Source: Uranotaenia lowii (lineage: Eukaryota > Arthropoda > Insecta > Diptera > Culicidae). Taken from it: 64,000 bases of DNA. The notes under the pieces were generated by a model. That model saw only the letters and a list, made by a program, of their open reading frames with translations, searched no databases and was not told the DNA's origin. The position numbers and the translations under genes are program-made. Positions 58,380-64,000 of the stretch are shown here, one piece after another. Where the stretch lies: the NCBI RefSeq assembly GCF_029784155.1, contig NC_073692.1, positions 433,605,228 to 433,669,227 of the forward strand, read 5' to 3'. The first letter of the stretch is position 1; each line of letters starts with the position of its first letter.

Positions 58380-58790
58380 AGGAGAGATAAGGGCATAATG
58401 AGCACACGGGGCATAGTAAGCACTCCTCTTTTCCACAAAAGTACGAATTTTCTCAAATAAATTTTTATGCGGAACCGTTTGGTAGTATTAATTTTTCAGC
58501 AAAAAAGAAATCTTCTTATCATCTTTACAAAAATATTTGAAAAAAACTAGGTTCTCAAATGAAGAAAATAAAATTTTTTAGCACCAGAAAATAAGCTCTT
58601 GTGATCGTTAAATCATCTTGATCTATAAAGTGCAGACTACAACATGATGTACACTTTGTTCCTCAATTTTAGAAATCATGATTTTTTTTATTTTTCACAA
58701 CAATCAATTTTCAAACGCGTTTTTACTTTAACTTTTTGACTCGGGGCGTATAGAGCGCCATCATTGAACGGGGCACGATGAGGATTTTCT
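58380..58790. repeat. GGGGCATAATG-type dispersed repeat
   Basis: GGGCATAATGAGCAC (58,391) is followed at once by GGGGCATAGTAAGCAC (58,408), and GGGGCACGATGAGGA appears at 58,769. Similar words occur at 28,487 and 28,687. This looks like a degraded repeat family whose ends I cannot fix. Confidence 0.4.
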
Positions 58791-58929
58791 GCCGTAGAAT
58801 CTGGCAGCAAATTCAACTCGATGAAGTCAACTGAATTATAGAGCCACAGCATGACTAGCCTGAAATTTGGCACGGATGCTCATTAGAACCAGGAATGATG
58901 AAAAATGTTTTCAGATTTTTGGATGACCC

Positions 58930-60310
58930 CTTCTGAAGGGGGTCGTTTATACATAAGACAAATATTGTTTTCGCAATATTTCGTCGGATTGTGTTGAAAA
59001 TTTCCACATGAGAGTTTAAAGTGATGGGAAATTGAATTCAGGTATTGAATTTTGGGTCGGGGGTCGGCAAAAGGAGTCGTCCATATTACCTTCTCAATAT
59101 TTCTGTGATATTGACATTATTATACATCGGATTCAGATGAAAATCGATTGCCTGTATCAAATTTTGTGTAAGAGGCCAGCCAAAGGGGTCGTTCACATTA
59201 ACTGTGTTATTTTTGCGATATTGACGTTATTACACATCGGATTGAGGTGGAAATTGGTACACGAGAGTTTTGAATGGCGTGCAATCGATTTCATGTATCA
59301 AATTCAGTGTAAGGGGCCGGAAAAAGGGGTCGTCCATATAAACTTTTCAATATTTTCGTTATATTGACGTTATTATAGATGCAAATTTGCACATAGGAGT
59401 TATTAAGGACGAATTATTCATTCCAATTAGGGGCCGTTCAGATACCACGTGGACAGAAAAATGAGATTTTTGACCCCCTCCTCCCCCTCCGTGGACAAGC
59501 GTGGACATTTGGCAAACCTCTACCCCCCTCCCCGGATGTCCACGTGGACAGATTTAAATAGTTTTTTTTTTAAATACCTATGTTTTGACAGTTAGAAAAA
59601 ACCACTTTAAGCCTTTTTGTTCTTGGAATGGCTGATTTTGAAAAAAACCGAATAAGAATTTCCTGATATGAAATAATATTAAAAATTTTAAATTTCTAAA
59701 TTATCATATTCATCACATGCTTTCAAGTAGCTACTAATTGTTTAAACTAAAACTGGAAACAATTTTAAGATTTTTATTTGAACATCTTAATATTTATTCG
59801 ACTTTAGAAAATGTTTTGAAAGTAAGTATGTCCACGTGGACATGACCCAAACCCCTACCCCCCTCTACGTGGACAAGCGTGGACATTTCCATACCCCCCC
59901 TCCCCCCCCTAAGTTGTCCACGTGGTATGTGAACGGCCCCTTATTTGGGTCATGGGTCGGCCGAAGGGGTCGTCCATAATTATTCACTGTTTTTTTGCGA
60001 TATTGACGTTACTATGCAATGGGTCGGTTTGAAAATTTACACACGGTGGTTTTGAGGGAAGGGCAATCGAATTCAGATATCAAAGTTTGTGAAGGAGGCC
60101 ACCGAAAGGGGTTTAACCTTTTGCCAATAATTACGTTTTTAAGCAACGATTGAGTCTAAATTTAGAAACGGGAGTTGGGACGGTCACTTCTGATTTCAAT
60201 ATTTGTATCAAACGACAAAAAAGGAGGTCTTCCATATAAACTGTTGAATTTGTTTTTGCAATAACTACGTGAGTTTGTATCGCATCGAGACGAAAATATC
60301 AGAAAAAGTC
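58930..60310 (+). repeat. Tandem array of about 140-bp units, at least six copies
   Basis: Each unit has a GGGGTCGTCCATATTA-like start, a GCGATATTGACGTTATTA block, a CGGATTGAGATGAAAATT-like block and a run ending GTGTAAGGGGCC. Starts fall near 58,938, 59,075, 59,183, 59,325, 59,964, 60,105 and 60,220, so unit length varies (about 108-142 bp). The copies are well diverged. A MITE interrupts the array at 59,430-59,940. It is a small satellite-like array, not coding; one 111-codon ORF crosses three units by chance. Confidence 0.75.
59430..59940. mobile_element. MITE, 511 bp, GGGGCCGTTCA termini, TTA target
   Basis: Inverted ends GGGGCCGTTCAGATACCACG and GGGGCCGTTCACATACCACG are flanked by TTA on both sides (59,427-59,429 and 59,941-59,943). 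Three-base TWA duplications suggest a PIF/Harbinger-type transposase. Subterminal regions carry repeated GTGGACAAGCGTGGACATTT-type words and CCACGTGG palindromes, plausible transposase-binding sites. No ORF. Confidence 0.85.
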
Positions 60311-60734
60311 CCGTATAACGAGTTCAAAATTTTTTCAATTATTGCTTAACAATGCATTTGGAAATGCATCTGAAGAATGCATGGCAATTGACATTCTAAG
60401 TTAAACGCGAAACGGAATTCGTACGGGATCAGCAAGTAAAAAATAAAACTATTTTTGGTACGGAATTTTTGTAGATACGTATGAAAATAATTCGATCAAA
60501 GAATAAATAGTTTCAAATTAAAATTAAAATAACTTGGAAATAAAGGAAAATGTTATGGCATAAAACAAAAATGCTATAGATGCAAAGGATATGAGATTTT
60601 GAATCAAAATATTTGATATTTTGTATCAAAAAAATTTTATATCCAAAGGAAAACATTTTTTCGAAGCAAATAAAAGTGTCTAAGTCATACTTTCTTCTAG
60701 GATTTTTGCTCAAAAATAAAAGTACGTTTTGGCA
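60311..60734. other. AT-rich spacer
   Basis: No feature recognised; leads into the T-rich tract. Confidence 0.4.
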
Positions 60735-62510
60735 TTTTCATACTTTTTGTAATTTTTGTCAACATTTTCGTCATACGATGTTATTTTTGTCGTTTTTATT
60801 ATATTCGTGTTTTATCTATGTTTTGTGATTTTTTTCCAATTTGGCATTTTTGTGGCTTTTGTCTTTTGTGTAATTTTTGTCGAGTGGTTATTGAAATTTC
60901 AATTTTTGAGATTTTCTGGGTTTCTCATTTTTTAACTCTTTTCTCTATCATTCTGTCGGTATATTCTGTCGTGTTTTTTTTATTTCTGTCATATTTTTCT
61001 TTACATTTTTGTCATTTTTTTTTTTTCATATTGTTATTTAAGTTATTTTTATCTTTTTCATCATACTTAGTTATATTTTTTGTCATTTTCGTCTGTCGTC
61101 GGTCATATCTGCCTTTTTTGTCAGTTATGTCATTTTTTACCACTTTTGTCATCTTTCATTTAAAATTTTCATTTAATTTTGTTCATTATTTTGTTTATTT
61201 CGCACTTTTTGTAAAACGTATTTATCATTTTTGACTTTTTTGTCCTTTTTGTATTTTTGTAAATCATGTCATATTTGAAATTATTATTATTTTGGCAATT
61301 TTTGTCGATTTCGTTATTTTTAAGATTTTTGTTATTATTGCTAATTCTTTAATTCATGTAATTTTATTTGCCCTTTTTTCGTTTTAAAAAGTTTATCACT
61401 ATTTCGATTTTGTCATTTCTATCATTTTAGTCACATCTGTAAACTTTGTCTTTTTATGTAATTTTTGCATTTTTAGTATTTTTGAAGTTTTTGTTATTTT
61501 TGATTTTTATCACATATGTAATTTTTTGTAATTTATGTAATTTATGAAATATTTATCATTTTAATAATTTTTGTATGTTTTGATATTTATTATTCTTTTT
61601 GTCAAGTTTGAAATTAATTTTTTTTCGCAGTTGTCTGTATTGTGATTCCTGCCATTCTGTCATATTTTGAATTTTTGTCATTCTTGTCACTCTCCTTCTT
61701 TTTGTCATTTTAGTCCTTACAGTCAATTTTGTCATTTTATCATTTTAACCATTTAAGCCTTTTGCAAGTTTTGTAATTTTTTCATTTTTGGTAACTTTAT
61801 CATTTTTGTAGTTTTCGTGATTTTTTTTTCATATTTATCATCTGTTTTTTTTTAATGAAAAACAAAAACACATACAGGAATTGTAATTATTGCCATTCTC
61901 GTTGTATTTGTCATTTTTTGTTACTTATTTGATTATGTCATTTTTGTCCATTATTTAATTATTATTGTTTTGTCATCAATATGTATTTATAATTTTTTTG
62001 TCATTTTCGAATGTTTATTTTTATCATTTTTGTCAAGTTTTTAAAACTTTAACTTTTTTTTAAATTTTTGTCATGCTTTTTATGAAATTTTCATTATTTT
62101 GTCGTTGGTGTCAATTGAGTAGTTTTTCTCATTAAAGATATTTTTGAATTTTTTGTAATTTCTGAGGGTTTTGAAATTTTGTTATTTGTGTTCATTGTAT
62201 CATTTGTGCTTTTTTGTCATTTTTGTCACTTTATTTTTTTTTTTTAATTTTTAACATTTTCATCATTTTATTTATTTTTGTTATGCAGGTCATTTTTAAA
62301 ATTTTAGTCAATTATGTAATTTATGATATTTCCGTCCATTTTATTATTTTCTTCTTTAATTGGATTTTTTATATTGTTATTTTTTTTTTCATTTCTCTCC
62401 TTTTTGTAATTTCTTACCTTTTTAATCTATTTATGATTTTTTTTTTAATTTTAGTTATTTTAGCCGTTTTTTATATATTTTTAAAAATACCAGATCTTGA
62501 CGATTTATGC
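60735..62510 (+). repeat. 1.8-kb T-rich GTCATTTT-type tract
   Basis: The longest of four related tracts. The top strand is dominated by T, with TTTTTGTCATTTTTG and TTTTTGTAATTTTTG recurring at irregular 8-20 base spacing. The hydrophobic ORFs it encodes (for example 138 codons at 60,818-61,234, nearly all F, L, I, V, S) are artefacts of T-rich codons. Confidence 0.85.
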
Positions 62511-62604
62511 GTTTTCTAGTAAAATATTTTAGAAACTTCCCACAAATCCAATTGGTACTTATGCATTTGATTGATAATAAAAAAAATACAAGGGCTGAAC
62601 TTAC

Positions 62605-62740
62605 CAATTGAACCGAATCCATCTCCACCTGTTGATTGCTGCTGATCTATAGTTGTGAAAACTTCATTTTATTCTCCGGTGTTGTTGTTGAAGTCATCGT
62701 ATTCAGTTTGCAAGGCTTTTTTGTGCTTTGAATGGTCATC
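62605..62740 (-). other. Candidate minus-strand exon ending at a GTAAGT donor
   Basis: The minus strand reads GGATTCGGTTCAATTG/GTAAGT, a strong donor at 62,605/62,604. An ATG at 62,622-62,620 would give MDSVQL up to a phase-0 junction. Another frame reads EYDDFNNNTGE, a TAA, then DQQQSTGGDGFGSI, which looks protein-like but is interrupted. It could be an untranslated or first coding exon. Joining it to the 54,746 acceptor gives no clear in-frame protein. Composition is above that of the flanks. Confidence 0.3.
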
Positions 62741-63209
62741 AACAGACCTGCAGTATTATAACGAGATGCATGCTCCTACATCAAAACATGAAAAATAGAA
62801 AATGAAAAAAATAATCAGAGAAAAGCATAAAAGAAAACTTATGGAAACTCTTTTTCTTGTTCCCCAAAAAAATCAAGGATTGTAGAATATTCTTTAGAAA
62901 CAAAGAAATACGATCAGATAAGAAAAAATATGAGAATTTTAGAACAAAACAAACGATACTCAATAAGAGTATCACAAATGTTATTGAAATCTGTTCAATT
63001 TTCATATGATCTGGCATCTCTGTTATTTACCCACATAATAAATAGAGATCTATTGTTTGTGCTTCATCGTTGAACTTTCACTCATAAAATCTCGAAGTAC
63101 AAAGACCACAAGGACTATAATCATTTCTTCGACTTGACTTAGCTTACTTTATATTATCATTTTATAACTGTGATAAAACTTATTGATTGTGTGAAGACAT
63201 TGTTTAAAA
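62741..63209. other. Upstream region of the 63,210 gene
   Basis: AT-rich. The last 70 bases contain TTTATATTA and TTTATAAC, either of which could act as a TATA element for a short leader. No conserved element is identified. Confidence 0.3.
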
Positions 63210-63755
63210 ATGGGGATCTCCAGACCTAACCAAGAACAACTCAACGTAGTTTGCTCCAGACGAAAGATGAAAACCAACGGTGGTCGGCCACGTAAAAGGT
63301 GTCTTATCCCTGATTACCATGCAGTTCTGAGTAAGTTCGCAATACCGAAATGTCGTTGTTCATCGAAAAGAGGTCGCTCTACCCCTAATCAACGATCGAG
63401 ACGGGCCCGACTTCGACGTGAGTACATGCGAGAGTGGCAATTCGAGCGCAAATTGGCTGCAGAAATGCAAAGGGAACTTCAATGGAACCAGCGATTCAAA
63501 CAAATGATGGCCGCTAGGTTAGTATATGTCGAACAATTGCGTCAGTCCTGCAAGGGTGCAGTTCCGATCGACTTTGCGTCTTTTGTTGAGAATCCACCGC
63601 CGAGCATTAGACAACCTAGTGTCCGATATGAGGATTTTGAGGATCTTCCCCAGACAAGTTTGTTTCATCGCTGGATAAAAGGAGAGGTTGTGCTTCCGGG
63701 ACCGGAAAAGGTTCAAAACAATAAGAAAAAGAAGAAACGTGTCTTAAAATTTTAA
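63210..63755 (+). CDS. Intronless gene for a very basic 181-residue protein, family unknown
   Basis: The ORF starts at ATG 63,210 in a good context (TTAAAAATGG) and ends at TAA 63,753-63,755. Its GC content is well above the AT-rich flanks, and an AATAAA poly(A) signal follows at 63,817. Residues 25-30 (GRPRKR) match an AT-hook core inside GGRPRKR. Residues about 47-55 have a C-x-C pair (KCRCSSKRGR). Residues 61-112 form a long charged, probably helical stretch rich in Arg, Gln and Trp (QRSRRARLRREYMREW onward). A proline-rich and acidic part follows (about 129-148), and the tail ends with KKKKKR, a likely nuclear signal. There is no signal peptide or membrane segment. The features suggest a nuclear, nucleic-acid-binding protein; small basic single-exon genes of this kind are often germline-expressed retrogenes, but that is inference. 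I do not recognise the family. Confidence 0.75.
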   Translation: MGISRPNQEQLNVVCSRRKMKTNGGRPRKRCLIPDYHAVLSKFAIPKCRCSSKRGRSTPNQRSRRARLRREYMREWQFERKLAAEMQRELQWNQRFKQMMAARLVYVEQLRQSCKGAVPIDFASFVENPPPSIRQPSVRYEDFEDLPQTSLFHRWIKGEVVLPGPEKVQNNKKKKKRVLKF

Positions 63756-63816
63756 CCCGATGTTAATAATGGAAAAATTAATAGGCATCTGAAAAAACTT
63801 TAAAAAAAAGTATGAA

Positions 63817-63822
63817 AATAAA
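63817..63822 (+). terminator. Poly(A) signal AATAAA
   Basis: It lies 62 bases after the stop codon of the 63,210 gene. Further AT-rich sequence follows to the end of the window. Confidence 0.55.
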
Positions 63823-64000
63823 CAATATTGCAAGCAACAACAAAAATGAATGTTCTTTCAAATTTTAAGTTTTATCGGTTGAATGAAACTAATTTGGGAT
63901 TTTTTTTAACGCTGTTATACAAATGTTCATTATCTCGCTCATAACTGTGAGAGTACATTCTTTAGTGTAAGAAAATACCTTTTTAGTAAATATAAATAAA
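63823..64000. other. Downstream AT-rich sequence
   Basis: Nothing recognised to the window end. Confidence 0.4.

Noticed and set aside
60818..61234. 138-codon hydrophobic ORF resembling a membrane protein
   Set aside because: It is the translation of T-rich low-complexity DNA; Phe, Leu, Ile and Val codons dominate for compositional reasons.
1..64000. CRISPR arrays, tRNA and rRNA genes, riboswitches, bacterial operons, endogenous viral genes
   Set aside because: No regularly spaced identical repeats, no cloverleaf with A and B boxes, and no viral capsid, glycoprotein or polymerase signature was seen; the reverse transcriptases are of the non-LTR transposon type.

Overview
This window is AT-rich, repeat-packed eukaryotic DNA, most likely from a dipteran and probably a mosquito (Culicidae). 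The evidence is a broken mariner copy with an ITmD37E-like transposase layout, a copia-type LTR element with the half-tRNA-Met primer site known from insect copia, several non-LTR retrotransposons of I-like and CR1/Jockey-like type, and many short inverted-repeat elements. No bacterial or viral gene is recognisable, and there is no CRISPR array, tRNA or rRNA. The species call is inference.

Host genes are few. On the minus strand, 54,665-54,746 looks like a spliced exon: an acceptor, a good start codon context, 18 codons and a GTAAGT donor. An apparently non-coding leader exon lies upstream and ends at a donor at 55,180/55,181. Later exons would lie at lower coordinates, so most of 1-54,664 may be one very large intron loaded with transposons and broken by GC-richer, non-repetitive islands. 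A possible further minus-strand exon ends at a donor at 62,604/62,605. On the plus strand, 63,210-63,755 is an intact, intronless 181-codon gene for a very basic protein with an AT-hook-like core, followed by a poly(A) signal. I do not recognise the family.

Layout: 1-4,924 leader sequence with one GC-richer island (about 2,390-3,780); 4,927-6,043 dead mariner; 9,191-10,721 a compact copia-type LTR element whose interior is a 25-bp minisatellite; 13,810-14,544 and 14,563-14,766 two hAT-like MITEs side by side; 15,028-17,472 a long degraded element with a further MITE nested in it; 17,640-18,336 a T-rich GTCATTTT tract hit by an I-like LINE (18,337 to at least 22,138, minus strand) that runs into a 500-base assembly gap; 24,153-25,936 a 1.8-kb near-perfect inverted repeat; 26,039-27,051 and 30,160-30,487 two more MITEs; 31,260-36,010 mostly unique sequence; 39,045-40,310, 44,400-44,735 and 52,440-54,120 decayed LINE reverse transcriptases, the last split by a 659-bp MITE; 47,119-47,520 and 51,345-51,958 a fold-back repeat family; 54,545-57,350 the 5' end of the minus-strand gene followed by a gag-like relic; 58,930-60,310 a tandem array of about 140 bp units with a MITE inside; 60,735-62,510 a 1.8-kb T-rich tract; then the plus-strand basic-protein gene.

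The most unusual items are the minisatellite-filled copia-type element, with 5-bp target duplications, primer site and polypurine tract all visible; the long inverted repeat, which could give a hairpin RNA if transcribed; and the unidentified basic-protein gene.
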